Assembly (NCBI RefSeq): GCF_000747525.1
Contig: NZ_CP009278.1
Coordinates: 3,906,001 to 3,970,000 of the forward strand
DNA: 64,000 nt
Direction: 5' to 3'
Source of the DNA: Sphingobacterium sp. ML3W
Lineage (GTDB): Bacteria > Bacteroidota > Bacteroidia > Sphingobacteriales > Sphingobacteriaceae
The notes beneath the pieces are model-generated. The model was not told the origin of the DNA and searched no databases. It worked only from the letters and a program-made list of their open reading frames with translations. This document shows positions 9,466 to 20,700 of the stretch, piece by piece. Within the stretch, counting starts at the first letter, position 1, and the number at the start of each line of letters is the position of its first letter. A program made the translations under genes and the position numbers.

Positions 9466-11061
9466 TTACTGGGCCAAGCCCAGGGGTGAAAAAATAAGAT
9501 ATATAGACACCATCGCTATCAAAAGGATAACGGAAACGAGATGTCTTCCTTTCCAATATGCTGTACGGTCTTGTCCGGTAAATTCAAATTGAAATGTTGA
9601 TTTATAATGAGGCTGTGTTATGCTACTTCCGATCCAAATAGTGGAAGCAATAATGATGAATAAAAGAGCAAATAAGTGCAAGTAATGGAGGTCGATTTCC
9701 CAAATAAACACAAGAGCAAAATAGCTAAACATATACAGAAACAATCCTGTTTGAGCCATTGCAGGAGTTACTTTTTTAGATAGAATCCCCATGATCATTA
9801 TCGTGAAAATTGGCATATTAAAAAGCCCCGAAACAGTTTGCAGATAAGTATAGAAACCATCGTGCGCAAAAAGTATAAATGGTGCAATAAACATTGCGGA
9901 TATCGAAATAATCAATTCAAAATATTTTCCTTTTTTCACCAATTGACGCTCACTGATGACAATATCCCTATGTTCCAAATACGGTTTGTATATATTAAAA
10001 ACAAATAAACTGCCACAACTTTGTAAACCGGCAGTATAAGTTGTCATAGCGGCTCCAAAAACCAACGCTAATGAAAAACCGATAAGAATATCAGGAAAAA
10101 TATGCACAATTAAATTAGGGAAAACTGATGCTGTAGGTTGAATATCTGGTAAAAGATGTATTGCTAATAGGCCTGGAAGATTGATAAGCAATGGCATAAG
10201 TAACTTAAATCCTGCAGCCAACGTCATTCCTTTTTGGGCTTCTTTCAGGTTTTTTGCACTCAATGCTTGTTGTGCAATATAGGGTTCCATACCCCAATAA
10301 TAAAAGTTTATCAATAGCATTCCCGTAAAAAGTGTGGCGAATGGAACTGCATCGTGCTTACCTCCTACCGCATTTAAATGTTCTGTTTTTTGAAGAAATA
10401 CGTGTTGAATGCCAGACCAGAAATCTCCTCCACCTAAATACCAAAACGCATAAAGTGGAATAGTCAAAGCAAGGAAAAATAGTCCAATACCAAGACTCAT
10501 ATCTGACAAAGAGATCATTTTCAAACCCCCTAATATGCTATATAAACTTCCGATAACACCTAATGTCCATACAAGAATCCATATGCTCTGCCAATAGCTA
10601 ATCTGGAAATAAGTAGGAACATCAAACATCGTGGCGAGACTGATCGCTCCACCATACAAAACAGGAGGTAGTAAATTCACAATATAACCGACAAGAATAA
10701 GCACCGATACGACAAGCTTGGTTTGCCCATCAAATCTTAACGATAAGAAATCTGGAATGGTACGAAATCCGTGTTTAAAGTAAATAGGTAGTAAAAATTC
10801 TGAAACCAACAACATGGCTACAACTGAACTTACTCCCCATCCAATGACTGATAAATTATTGATATAGACGGATTCGTTTTCTCCAATAAATTGATTCGCG
10901 CTCAAATTGGTCAACAAAAGTGCAGACCCCACCATCCAGAAACTATTACTCTTACCTGCCAAAAAGAACCCAGTAAGGGTACTAGAATAATGAGTCTTAA
11001 ATTTAAACATTGACCACAAAGCTACTGCAACTGTAAATAGGCAAAAACTGGCAATTATCAT
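9466..11061 (-). CDS. Sodium/solute symporter (SSS/SLC5 family), probable sugar importer
   Basis: A 531-residue multi-pass inner-membrane protein with about 13-14 hydrophobic segments. Early SSS landmarks are visible: GFFLAGKSNSFWMVGSALLLTNLSANQFIG and the motif FRTIPDFLSLRFD. Family members import a sugar or related solute with Na+. It lies between the regulator fragment and GH95, so it probably imports the monosaccharide released by the GH36 and GH95 enzymes (inference). It starts at ATG 11061. In the unbroken operon it would follow the GntR gene by about 25 bp. Confidence 0.9.
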   Translation of the reverse strand: MIIASFCLFTVAVALWSMFKFKTHYSSTLTGFFLAGKSNSFWMVGSALLLTNLSANQFIGENESVYINNLSVIGWGVSSVVAMLLVSEFLLPIYFKHGFRTIPDFLSLRFDGQTKLVVSVLILVGYIVNLLPPVLYGGAISLATMFDVPTYFQISYWQSIWILVWTLGVIGSLYSILGGLKMISLSDMSLGIGLFFLALTIPLYAFWYLGGGDFWSGIQHVFLQKTEHLNAVGGKHDAVPFATLFTGMLLINFYYWGMEPYIAQQALSAKNLKEAQKGMTLAAGFKLLMPLLINLPGLLAIHLLPDIQPTASVFPNLIVHIFPDILIGFSLALVFGAAMTTYTAGLQSCGSLFVFNIYKPYLEHRDIVISERQLVKKGKYFELIISISAMFIAPFILFAHDGFYTYLQTVSGLFNMPIFTIMIMGILSKKVTPAMAQTGLFLYMFSYFALVFIWEIDLHYLHLFALLFIIIASTIWIGSSITQPHYKSTFQFEFTGQDRTAYWKGRHLVSVILLIAMVSIYLIFSPLGLAQ

Positions 11062-11085
11062 ATCAATCCTATTTTGCTAAGTTTT

Positions 11086-11495
11086 TTAAAGAGACTTTCT
11101 ATCTACTAATGTTGTTGGAACGATTTTTCTCACAAGTGATCTATTCAACACAAATCTTGCTGCTTCTTGGCCGATGGCTGAAAAATTAGTTGAAAAAGTC
11201 GTGATTCCTCCACTGATAATTTCCTTAATAACATCGTCATTGTGTGAAAGAATACCTAGATCTCTTCCCAATTTCCATTTTTTTTGTAAAACTTCTTTGA
11301 GCATAACGTATAACTCAGGATTGTGTATCGTAAAATAAAGTTTTCCTTTCTGTAGATCGCCAGACTTAAATTGTTTTTCAATGTGCCCATTCAATCGATG
11401 TTTATTGAGAAAATTTAAAAATGCATTTTTAATCTCAACAGGTTCAGCTATAAACGGGAAATCGACAAGTCTTCAATTTTAAATCGACTCGTCTC
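11086..11495 (-). pseudogene. GntR-type regulator, C-terminal fragment left of the prophage
   Basis: The frame ending at 11086 encodes the C-terminal lobe of a periplasmic-binding-protein-like sensor domain (GRDLGILSHND, GGITTFSTNFSAIGQEAARFVLN). It continues upstream without a start codon to an in-frame TGA near 11,474-11,476. The matching N-terminal part, with winged helix and first lobe, is at 47,252-47,938 across the prophage. The reading phase of the two parts agrees if GTCTC is the target duplication, but two stop codons (TAA, TGA) then lie between the duplication and the conserved region, so the allele may have been damaged before or after integration. Confidence 0.85.
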
Positions 11496-11505
11496 AAAAA
11501 AAGAC

Positions 11506-11548
11506 AATTTAAAAGGCATTTAATAACTTATTAAATGCCTTTTAAATT
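11506..11548 (-). terminator. Terminator of the phage tail operon
   Basis: A perfect 21-bp stem (11,506-11,526 with 11,528-11,548) around a single base. On the minus strand it is followed by a run of seven T. It lies 12 bp past the end of the last tail gene and about 10 bp from the phage left end, so it also shields the host operon from late phage transcription. Confidence 0.9.
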
Positions 11549-11559
11549 TTATATAGATA

Positions 11560-13992
11560 CTAAGAATTAACTTGTGGCATTGTAGCATCTGTATTAACTT
11601 CTATTAGCAATCCTTGTCGATAATGCATATATCGACCATCACCCAATGGGACTGCACCATTAAAACATGGATAACCCCAAACCGATATAGAGCCTCTAAA
11701 AATATTTAACGCATTTCTAAAAGCATTTTGCATATTTATACGAATTCCAGTATAAGGATGATTTTTTTGTTCATGATTAATATCTCCAGCAGTATAGTGT
11801 GATAAATCTAGCATTGCACCATTTTCCAAAGTACTCATCTTGACCCCCGTAGTATATCCAAAAAAATCATCACGAAACCTATTCATACTATCAAAGGTGA
11901 ATCCATTAGTCCTTAGTTCTAGCATATCATAAAGATCATACCCGAACTCCCCTTTGAAGGGAATTATCTTACCGTCTTCAACCCAAAAGTTGCCGATTCT
12001 ACCAGTATTTAAATTAAAATTTGTTGCTGTGATTTCTTCAGAAAACAGCTGTTCTACATCTATGCGCTCAGCAGATATCTTTCCCGTTGTAATTTGAGCC
12101 CCGTTTATGTAAGTCATACCATTGGTGAGTGAATAATCTCTTTTATCCTCAAAAACATTGTAAAGTACACCTAGGTTAAGGTATAAGTATCCTGTTTCTT
12201 CATCTACTCTTCGAGAAGTTTCCGACACGTCCCAGACTCCTGTTAGAGCAGTTTTAGAACACTTAGCAGATAGATAGTACGCCTTAGCTGGATCAAGTCC
12301 TTCAAATAGACCTTCAGTCATAATCCATATGTACCCTAGGCCTTCAATTTTTAATTCTCGATGAATCAGATCCCCTGAACTGATTGCTATTTTATTAGCG
12401 TCATTCTGATAATTTGGCTCAATACGAACACCATTTAATGAAAAGTTTTGTGACTTGGCACCAACACTTAGCATTAAAGTTTCAATACTTTCAGGTCTTA
12501 TATTCGTTGGGTCAAAGTAACCATCCGGATCAAAAACAAGCTCTTGAAGCTCACGCATCCGCATCGCTGCAATTCGATCATTTTCATAGCTTCTTTTAGT
12601 TACCTGAGTAATTACCTCTTTATTCTCTTTTATATCCTTTTCGACCCTTTGAGCACGCGTATAAGTAACCTCTTGGCCTATCTCAGCGGTAAACACCATT
12701 CCCTGAAAAAGAACTTCAGGAAAACAAGCAGGATAGCTTACAGAGGTTACACGCAGATTATCATCTAGTCCTATAGCACTATCGATAAATGGGATGATAT
12801 CACCCTCTTCAATAATAGTGTTTTTACGTTTTAGATCAAGCGGGTCAAGCGGAGCTTCGTATATCACACGAGGCACTTTGTTACTGGCCAAATATTCAGC
12901 TCGTTTAACAGCCAACTCAGCCAAAGCAGCATCTACATAACTTTGAGGCATTCGCAAGCCGATCAGAACATATTTATCACCTACTTCAGCAATAGAAACG
13001 CCTGAGGGGTAAATGTTACCATTATCATCCTTTGTCGCTTCGTAACGAATCACCTTAGTTGTATGATTGTAGGATAATATTTTAAATTGCCTATCTGTCA
13101 GCATGCCCGAACGGAATACTACATACAATTCTTGACCGTCAATTCGTTGTCCATTTAAATCAAAATCTAAATCTGTGGTGATAGTAAAGCTCAAATCGTT
13201 TATCTTATGGACAGCCTTAACCGTAGCATTTATCAATCTTGGATAAATTTCTTTATCCTCAAAAACACCCTCACGAATACCGAATACCTCGATAGCTTCA
13301 ATATTTTCATCATACCCTTGCAAAGTCAATTGTTTGAATGCATATGAAGCTGGCAAGTTCTGTGTACCACCAACAGCAAACGCACGGGTAACAATCTTAC
13401 TGTTTTCGACACTTACTCTTTTTATAGAATAAAGCCCGTTGTGTTGACCGTATGCAAGTGGATATGCTCTAGCTTGACCAACTGTTTTTTTTATGGAAAT
13501 TGTTTTATTCTTTATCTGCCATTCACACTTACAAGCCTCTGCGATCATGTTTAAAGCTGTCAGATGATCTACTTTATCAAAGCTCACAGTAAATGGCTCA
13601 ACAGGTTCAAGATCACCAACTGTCCAGCCCGAATCAACACTATTGATTGATTCGATAAACATTGACATATAAGTTTCCAAAGTATCTGAATAATCAAAAA
13701 CTAAAGCGCCTTCATCTTTAATCAAGAATCGGGACAACGTATGACGTTGCCCCTGAAACTTAATATTATATTCAAATTGATGATTCCGCTTAACATCAGG
13801 CTGTTTGTTGATCGTCATAACCTCACCTTTGTAAGTGACGTAATCACCAACCTGAAGGTCTAACGGAGAAACTGTTGAAATTGTAAAAACAAGCTCATGT
13901 TCAGCCAACAGCCGCTTTGTAAAAACACCTGCAATTAATGGTAATGATGAGATCTCTTGATTATTTCTATATACTGATATTGTTAAAGACAT
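11560..13992 (-). CDS. Phage tail tip / hub protein (Tal-like)
   Basis: An 810-residue protein with an N-terminal baseplate-hub-like region (VYRNNQEISSLPLIAGVFTKRLL, VGDYVTYKGEVMTINKQPDVKRNHQFEYNIKFQGQ). The middle part resembles prophage tail endopeptidase proteins (LKRKNTIIEEGDIIPFID). The C-terminal part contains the tail-fibre phrase NGAQITTGKISAERIDVEQLFSEEITATNF, typical of proteins that attach receptor-binding fibres. It is the last gene of the minus-strand late operon, downstream of tape measure, distal-tail and fibre genes. Function is inferred from these patterns and from position. Confidence 0.75.
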   Translation of the reverse strand: MSLTISVYRNNQEISSLPLIAGVFTKRLLAEHELVFTISTVSPLDLQVGDYVTYKGEVMTINKQPDVKRNHQFEYNIKFQGQRHTLSRFLIKDEGALVFDYSDTLETYMSMFIESINSVDSGWTVGDLEPVEPFTVSFDKVDHLTALNMIAEACKCEWQIKNKTISIKKTVGQARAYPLAYGQHNGLYSIKRVSVENSKIVTRAFAVGGTQNLPASYAFKQLTLQGYDENIEAIEVFGIREGVFEDKEIYPRLINATVKAVHKINDLSFTITTDLDFDLNGQRIDGQELYVVFRSGMLTDRQFKILSYNHTTKVIRYEATKDDNGNIYPSGVSIAEVGDKYVLIGLRMPQSYVDAALAELAVKRAEYLASNKVPRVIYEAPLDPLDLKRKNTIIEEGDIIPFIDSAIGLDDNLRVTSVSYPACFPEVLFQGMVFTAEIGQEVTYTRAQRVEKDIKENKEVITQVTKRSYENDRIAAMRMRELQELVFDPDGYFDPTNIRPESIETLMLSVGAKSQNFSLNGVRIEPNYQNDANKIAISSGDLIHRELKIEGLGYIWIMTEGLFEGLDPAKAYYLSAKCSKTALTGVWDVSETSRRVDEETGYLYLNLGVLYNVFEDKRDYSLTNGMTYINGAQITTGKISAERIDVEQLFSEEITATNFNLNTGRIGNFWVEDGKIIPFKGEFGYDLYDMLELRTNGFTFDSMNRFRDDFFGYTTGVKMSTLENGAMLDLSHYTAGDINHEQKNHPYTGIRINMQNAFRNALNIFRGSISVWGYPCFNGAVPLGDGRYMHYRQGLLIEVNTDATMPQVNS

Positions 13993-14114
13993 GTCTCTGT
14001 AATTTTTATATGATACTAACAGTTTATTGTTGTCAATTAAAGACCTATTATATAAGATTTACTTATTTTTAAAGGAAAGCACTGTTATATTTCTTGTCCT
14101 ATTCTCATCTAAAA

Positions 14115-17100
14115 CTATTTTAATCTCAAAACTATGTAGCCATAATTGTCAGCATCAGCTTTACTTTTAATATTTAAGTCACCTACAGCAACATCCCCGA
14201 CTATATTGACATTATTTGTTTTTTCAACTATTTCAATTGTTTTTCCATACCACTCAGGCTTTATTTTTACAATATCTTCCAGTGTTCCATGGTAATCGAG
14301 CCAAATATTAACAACTCCAGAAAGTTCAACATAACTGTAATTAGTTCTACCATTAGGGTTATCTACAGGGTTTTTATACGATCTAAAAGCAACAGCTGAA
14401 TAACTATTTCCAATGTCAGGTATGATTTGAGTAGCAAATATCTTAGGATAAAACTTTCTAGAGTTGGCTAAGTGTGCTGCATGAGCCAAAACGCTTCCGA
14501 TTCTATTAATAGCCATTCCTTTACTCATAAGGTAACCGCTATGTATAACTATGTTATCATTAAGCATAACACCTCTATCAGGAGGGTTTGATGGATTTTC
14601 CCAATATTCTGGCGTCAAATAAAGTTGTACTGTTGGATCAACACTCCATGGCGTTATTTTCCTAAAATCATAAGTAGTAGCACCTCCAGTAATAGGCAAA
14701 GATTTAGGAACATACATATTGCCTGTTGCTGGAGCAATTACCTGTATAACGGAATTAAAGTCATATTTAAATCTTTTATTGGCGTAAACATTCTGCATAA
14801 CCACAGTATTACCATTAGATTCATATCTGTAAACTTGATTTACAGTAAATAAAACGTCCGCGCCAACTTCATTGAAATAAATATTTGCTGTATATCCTGT
14901 AGATGGCCTGCCTGATATTAATTTTTCTATCATAGATGCTAAATCAATAACTGCATAAGTTTCATTAATATCAAATACATCACATTTACCATTAAAAGTA
15001 GTACCTACTTCTTTTCTATCAGCAAAAAATTTAGTTATTGATGGCATTGTACTAGGCCACATATTTCCACCTCCTGCACTTGTATATCCTGCGATACTTC
15101 CAGTATTTAACCCATTAGATGAATATACTAAAGTTCCAGACGGCTGTCTGAAATCATAGGTAATTCCATCATTAGCTTGATTCCTACTATTTACAAGTAT
15201 TTGAGTAGCACTGATGATTTTAATAATTACTATATCGATGTTATTGGCATCTTTATATATTGATCCGATATCAGCAAACCCTTTCCCGTGACCTGCTGAT
15301 ACAGTTAAAATATATGTTTTAAACCAACCATGATTCCCGGCTATGTGACCTCCATTAGCTGATAACGGACAAATGTCGTCTCCTTCTGATTTTATTGCTG
15401 TGAGCGATATTTCAATGTCATTAAATGACGCCAAATAGCTAGATATAAAATTAACATTAGGGTTGTTCGTAAAGCTGGTCGGCCTGAAATGTGTTATCCT
15501 TTTAACAAGCTGTCGATCCGAACTATAAGGACTACCAATAAATAAAGAGTCGCCATTAAATTTCACATTCATACCTCCACTTGCAATATCACCTTGCTCT
15601 AGAGCAGAAACACGTGTATTGAGAGAGTTCACGCCATCATTTAAAGCAGGCACCGATACAACATTGCTTTTAAAATTTCCATCAGGATCACTGTAAAAAA
15701 CACCGGCTTGAACAGACTCATTATATAGGCATGTGAAATCTGATATATCTAATGACTTATTAAAGGACTGACTGCCTGAAAAATGAAAATAATTTCTAAC
15801 TGTAGTTCCAGTAAATGATGATTTCCACTGGATATCAAAATAGGTTATTCTTAATCTGATCCAACCATTAATTTCCTCAATAATCTTAAATTCTGCTTTC
15901 GCTGTAGTATATTCAGCTATTGGTGTAGTATCTGCAGGAGAGGATATTACTGTTTGCCCAGTCAATAAAAGAGATACATTTGCTCCATAAGATCTAAAAC
16001 CAATGTAATTAGTAATATTACCTGTGAAAATAGATTGAAATTGAGCTTTGTTAATCCACATAGCAATAGATATAACATCAGGACGTTGTGATCCTATTGC
16101 TAGCTCAGTGTATTGATAACATGTAGCACCATTAGCAGTTAAAGTATTTGAAAAAACTCTCTTGAAATTAAGCAAGTCTTTTGTAGGGCTTGTGTCATCT
16201 GCTACAACAGTAATTTTAAATCTATTATTGGATTCAGATACATCATCAAAATACTGGGGATTAACAGTATTTTCAAATCTGTTTTGTCTCGTCACTTCGC
16301 CTTCATAAAGCAAATGATTCATTTGATTATTTAAAACAACAACTTCCTCCAATTTTGGTATTAAGCTTTCACGAATCCTGGTGGTATCTCGATTACCTTT
16401 TTCTAATACTAGAGTATTGCGAGCGTCGATATTATTAAATTTTACTGTAACCATGATTTGATTTGCACCAGAAGGGATAATAACAAGACCATTATTTGAG
16501 TTACGAGCATAAGTAGGTCTAGGTAAGCCAGTGACACTATCTATAGGTTTAATTAAAACTGTTGGCGCTGCTGAATTTCTAAATACTGTACCAGGACTGG
16601 CAGTATTACCCGAAATATACATCTCAGTTTCTCCTACAGGTAAATCCTCCCAATCTGATACGGCAAATGAATTATTTGGAGTTACTGGTCGCAACTCTCC
16701 ACTTGTAGCATCTATATAGTGCCCTTCGATGACGGTAGATTTATCAAAATAATTTTCAGGTTGTTCTAAAATTTTATCATTAAATCCCTGTAAATCATCA
16801 TCTATCGATTCTATTTCTTGCTTGGTTGCATAACCAGATAAATCTGGTGCAGGCAAAGGAACTTCATTAACTACTTCCCAAGTCTGAGCAAGCGCATCCC
16901 AAAACATGTCCACTTGACAACTGGGAGTAAGAACGAACGGCACACCATTATATGTCAAAGTCAAACCTTCAGCTCCTACAGTAACGGAATAACGCTTATT
17001 TACGTCGCCCATTGTTGGTAAAACATTACCAACGATCTTAACTGCATCACCTACTTTTTTACCTGCTTCGTTTGCTATTTCTTCTAATCCTACAGCTCCA

Positions 17101-17201
17101 GCAGAACCGTCTTTCTTTACAGCTAGTAAACCATGAACATTGGATGCTAGTTCAAGGGGTGTTTTTTCGCTTAATTCGTAATTTTTATCGTTAATTTCCA
17201 T
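14115..17201 (-). CDS. Large phage tail fibre / receptor-binding protein candidate
   Basis: A 1028-residue protein with a Gly/Asn/Thr-rich, beta-rich composition. The first 130 residues look like a virion-attachment region (SEKTPLELASNVHGLLAVKKDG and a CQVDMFWDALAQTWEVV block). A short helical linker (DLSGYATKQEIESIDDDLQGFNDKI) follows, then repeated beta-rich segments. The ATKQEIE-type linker is common in trimeric fibres. The gene overlaps the distal-tail gene by 11 bp and precedes the tail hub gene. The C-terminus has no match to the DGR variable repeats, so this fibre is not a target of the retroelement at 36.7-38.7 kb. Host range is its likely role (inference). Confidence 0.7.
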   Translation of the reverse strand: MEINDKNYELSEKTPLELASNVHGLLAVKKDGSAGAVGLEEIANEAGKKVGDAVKIVGNVLPTMGDVNKRYSVTVGAEGLTLTYNGVPFVLTPSCQVDMFWDALAQTWEVVNEVPLPAPDLSGYATKQEIESIDDDLQGFNDKILEQPENYFDKSTVIEGHYIDATSGELRPVTPNNSFAVSDWEDLPVGETEMYISGNTASPGTVFRNSAAPTVLIKPIDSVTGLPRPTYARNSNNGLVIIPSGANQIMVTVKFNNIDARNTLVLEKGNRDTTRIRESLIPKLEEVVVLNNQMNHLLYEGEVTRQNRFENTVNPQYFDDVSESNNRFKITVVADDTSPTKDLLNFKRVFSNTLTANGATCYQYTELAIGSQRPDVISIAMWINKAQFQSIFTGNITNYIGFRSYGANVSLLLTGQTVISSPADTTPIAEYTTAKAEFKIIEEINGWIRLRITYFDIQWKSSFTGTTVRNYFHFSGSQSFNKSLDISDFTCLYNESVQAGVFYSDPDGNFKSNVVSVPALNDGVNSLNTRVSALEQGDIASGGMNVKFNGDSLFIGSPYSSDRQLVKRITHFRPTSFTNNPNVNFISSYLASFNDIEISLTAIKSEGDDICPLSANGGHIAGNHGWFKTYILTVSAGHGKGFADIGSIYKDANNIDIVIIKIISATQILVNSRNQANDGITYDFRQPSGTLVYSSNGLNTGSIAGYTSAGGGNMWPSTMPSITKFFADRKEVGTTFNGKCDVFDINETYAVIDLASMIEKLISGRPSTGYTANIYFNEVGADVLFTVNQVYRYESNGNTVVMQNVYANKRFKYDFNSVIQVIAPATGNMYVPKSLPITGGATTYDFRKITPWSVDPTVQLYLTPEYWENPSNPPDRGVMLNDNIVIHSGYLMSKGMAINRIGSVLAHAAHLANSRKFYPKIFATQIIPDIGNSYSAVAFRSYKNPVDNPNGRTNYSYVELSGVVNIWLDYHGTLEDIVKIKPEWYGKTIEIVEKTNNVNIVGDVAVGDLNIKSKADADNYGYIVLRLK

Positions 17202-17721
17202 AACTAGTTTTTACTAAGATTCTTTGATTGCCATTAATTATTATATACCGTTTTAAACCATCTACTAAATATTTGAATAGATAAGGCTTCTTATTTGGAT
17301 CTGTTTCAAACTTGATGGTGAATTTTGCGGAGCATTCATCGTCCAGCTCTGCATTGATAAACTCCCAGCTTGAAACGCTCTTATAACGAAGTTTAAATGC
17401 TTCGCCCCAGTCAATGATTTGAAAATCTATCGAAGCATTGATCTTGATCAATGCCAAAAAATCACGCTTTTTCTTTCTATAGTCAGCCATTGACGTCCCC
17501 TTGATCAGGAACGGAACTTCAAACTCTTGTACATCTTCAATCAGTTCTGCAGTTTCGTCATAGTCCTTACCAGGTGCGTCTGGCCATATATTAAAAAAGA
17601 CCTCTTTATCTGGCGTCGGTTTTTCAAAAACAGATAGACCGCCTTCCTCTAGACAAACACCAAAGGCCGATTCGATATCTATACCATTGATTAGAACATC
17701 AGCCCCCACGTCAGTCCACAT
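17191..17721 (-). CDS. Distal tail protein candidate (Dit-like)
   Basis: A 176-residue protein placed between tape measure and fibre/hub genes, where long-tailed phages encode the distal tail protein. The sequence DETAELIEDVQEFEVPFLIKGTSM followed by YRKKKRDFLALIK and a later KFTIKFETDPN resembles a small beta-sandwich tail protein. It overlaps the tape measure stop by 11 bp and the fibre start by 11 bp, indicating translational coupling. No catalytic motif is seen. The assignment rests mostly on position. Confidence 0.6.
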   Translation of the reverse strand: MWTDVGADVLINGIDIESAFGVCLEEGGLSVFEKPTPDKEVFFNIWPDAPGKDYDETAELIEDVQEFEVPFLIKGTSMADYRKKKRDFLALIKINASIDFQIIDWGEAFKLRYKSVSSWEFINAELDDECSAKFTIKFETDPNKKPYLFKYLVDGLKRYIIINGNQRILVKTSYGN

Positions 17722-20700
17722 AATAACCTCCTTTTGTATTATCTTTAATTGCCTTTAATTCCGTTACAACGTTTTTCAATTCAACTACTGTAGAGGCTGT
17801 GTTTTCTTCTATAGCTTTTAAGTGGCGAACCTGAGCAACTAATTGGTCATAACTTTTCGCTTCAAATTCGAGCACTTTTTGTACAGCTAAAAGATTTTGT
17901 TTTGATACGTCGAGGTGAGCCCGAGAGATGCCTATAAACTCAGCTCCTGACTGTTCCGTCATTCGCTCAACACCTTCACTTTTTACAGATGACGAACCAG
18001 TACCACCAATCGTTCCATAGGTGCCTTCAATTATTTTTAGCGCATCTAGACCTTCTTTTACAATATCACCGTAACCCTTCTTAAAAGCGTCTATTTCATC
18101 TTGAGTTAAACCATCTTTCGAATCTTCACGAAATTTTTTGACCAACTCCTGAAGTGGTTCTTCTAGAACTGTCGCGGACATAGCGGACAATAAAGCATTT
18201 TGGATTACGTCATGGATATCATCTGCAAAGTCAGTATATAGACGTTTACCTTCCTTTAAACCCGACATAATTTTTGATGAAATACTATCAGCAGTTACAC
18301 CACCAGACATCTTATCAAGAATAACCGATTGTGCTTCGTCCCACGATTCAGCTAATCCATCAATTTCATTTTTTGATTTTTGCAACTCTTCAAATAACTT
18401 TGATGTAGCTTCAGTCATTTTTTTAGAAGTATAGAGCTCCTCAAGTTGCGCATACGTGTAACCCGCTAAACCAGATTTTATATCAACAACACGTGTCTTT
18501 TTACCTATACCTAAAAAGCCGCCATGCTTTTCCGTTTTTTGACCAGTTATTTGCTCTCCTTCAGACTGAATACGTTTTAATATTGTATTAAAATCAGTTT
18601 CAGCATCAGTAGTGTGCAACTTCAAGAGTTCTTGTTGCAGCCTTATTTGCTCAACAGTCAATTCATTTATACTTTCATGTTCACGAGCGCGTTCTCGCAA
18701 AAGACGATTGTATTCAAACTCTCCAGACATTACAGTGTCTTGATATTCCTTCATTTGCTTTTCAGCAATACGAGCCGATTCTTTTGCAGCGCCGAAAAAC
18801 TTTACGACACCCGATACAACTCCAGATACTGCCGATACAATTTGTCCGACAGGTCCAGCGACGCCTGCAATAGCCGAAATAGACCCGAGTATTCCACCAC
18901 CACCATCAGTTTCATTTTGCTGATAATTGTTGATGCCCTTTGTCAAGTCTATGAAGCCATCTTTTATTTGAACAGTAGCACGAAGCACATTAGACACACC
19001 TTGTAGCATAGAGCCGAGCTCTTCATTAACTCGACCTATATCCTGCGCCATCTCTCCAAATGCTCCCGATAATGTCATCACACGCTCAGGCAGTCTTTCA
19101 TCCAAAGATTTTGCAGCATCTTTTAGTGTCTCACGAATTTTTTTAAGCATTTCAGGAGAAACATTGATACCGCTTGCCAACATACTTTCAGCATCCTTGA
19201 TTACCTTTCTTGCACCAGCATCGGTCAACTTATCAACACCATCAAACAGAGCCTTATAAGAAGATAACTTTTGGATATTAGCATCATCCAATTGATTAAG
19301 TTCTTCAACATGCTTTTGGTCAAATGCCGACAATTCTTCAGCAGTAGCTATCGAAGCCTGTCCCGCACGAGCGGTTTCAAATTCAGCGATTAAGTTCTTT
19401 CGCTTTTGATCATAGGTGACCATGAGAGCAAGCAGATCAGTGAGCTTTTGTTCCTCTATCTTTTTAGCTTCATCACTTTCTTTTTTTAGAAGTTGAACAC
19501 GGTTTTCTTGACCAGCATCTCCTTTTGATGATCCAACAGCAACAATTGCATCTTCATTCGCAGATTCAAGCGATTTCATATATTCCGAAAAAGTTTCAAA
19601 ACCCTTCCGCTCATCTTTGTAACGTAAATCTGCTTTCTCTTTACCTAGCTTTGATTTATAGTCCTCATAATCGGCGTATACCTGCTTTTGTTTTTCGATT
19701 TCTTTTTCGAGCTTTCCTGTATCTTGCTTATACGTCAATTCTGACTTAGCCTTTACCTCGATGGAATTGATCTCATCCATAACCGAACTATCCAATAATT
19801 CAACTGGTTTGAAACCTTTCTTTGCTTTGTTTTTTTCATTGTATGCAACAATTTTTTCATTCTCATCCGTGATGATTTTTCGGTACTTGTCAAACTTGTC
19901 TTTTAGCGCCTGCATCTCAGCATCATCAGACTCCATGCCTTTACGAGCATATTCTTTATTGACCTCATCCATTTTATCGAGAACAGATTTTCGTCCTTTT
20001 AAAACACTGTCGTATAGATTTTCTTGTGCTGTGGTAGAAGGTGTTTTTTTTGTTTTAATTTTTTGCACCTTTTCTTCAACCTTTACATACTTGATCAGGA
20101 ACTCATCTGTTTTGTCTAAAATCTTCTTCTCATCATCTATCTCTTTGATTGCTTTTGCAGCTCTCAAATCGCTAAACCTACTTTTATCACCAACAGTTAA
20201 CCCTTTGATTGTGCCACTGGCCAATGGTCCGCCACCAATGGTCTTATCCTGATCATCACCTTGCTTCTGGTACCTAATCTTTTCATTTTGGTTTGCATTT
20301 TGAACTTTCTGTCTTTTAAAATCTAACTCCAGACTTTTAGCTGCATTTTCTTCCATCTTTTTTTCAGCAGCACGAGCACGAGCGGACTCAAGTATAGATT
20401 TGGTCAACTCTTTGTACTGTTCGGAAGCCTGACCTGTAAGCAATATCTCACTGGTCAATTTTCCTAATGTATCAGGATATGTTTTTTGCAACTCAACAAC
20501 AGCTGCTTTTCGTTGCTTAGTAGAACGGGTTACATCTTCAACTACAGTTTTTAACACCTTTAGATGTGTCAGTTCTTTAGCTGCGCCTTTAGCAGCAGCA
20601 GCCATCACGTCATTCAATGTCTCAAAATTCCGTTGCAATTGAGAAATTGTTATTTTACCTTTCATCAACTCAATGAAAAACTTAGCAATGTCCTTACCAT

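Noticed and set aside
11469-11473. GTCTT at the left flank paired with GTCTC at the right flank as target duplication
   Set aside because: The two sites are in different codon phases of the regulator halves, while GTCTC at 11,491-11,495 is exact and in phase.
14115-17201. Variable repeat at the tail fibre C-terminus as an additional DGR target
   Set aside because: The last codons show no similarity to the template repeat, and I found no further copies of its conserved GGTTCGGCTGTTGGG block outside the two target genes.
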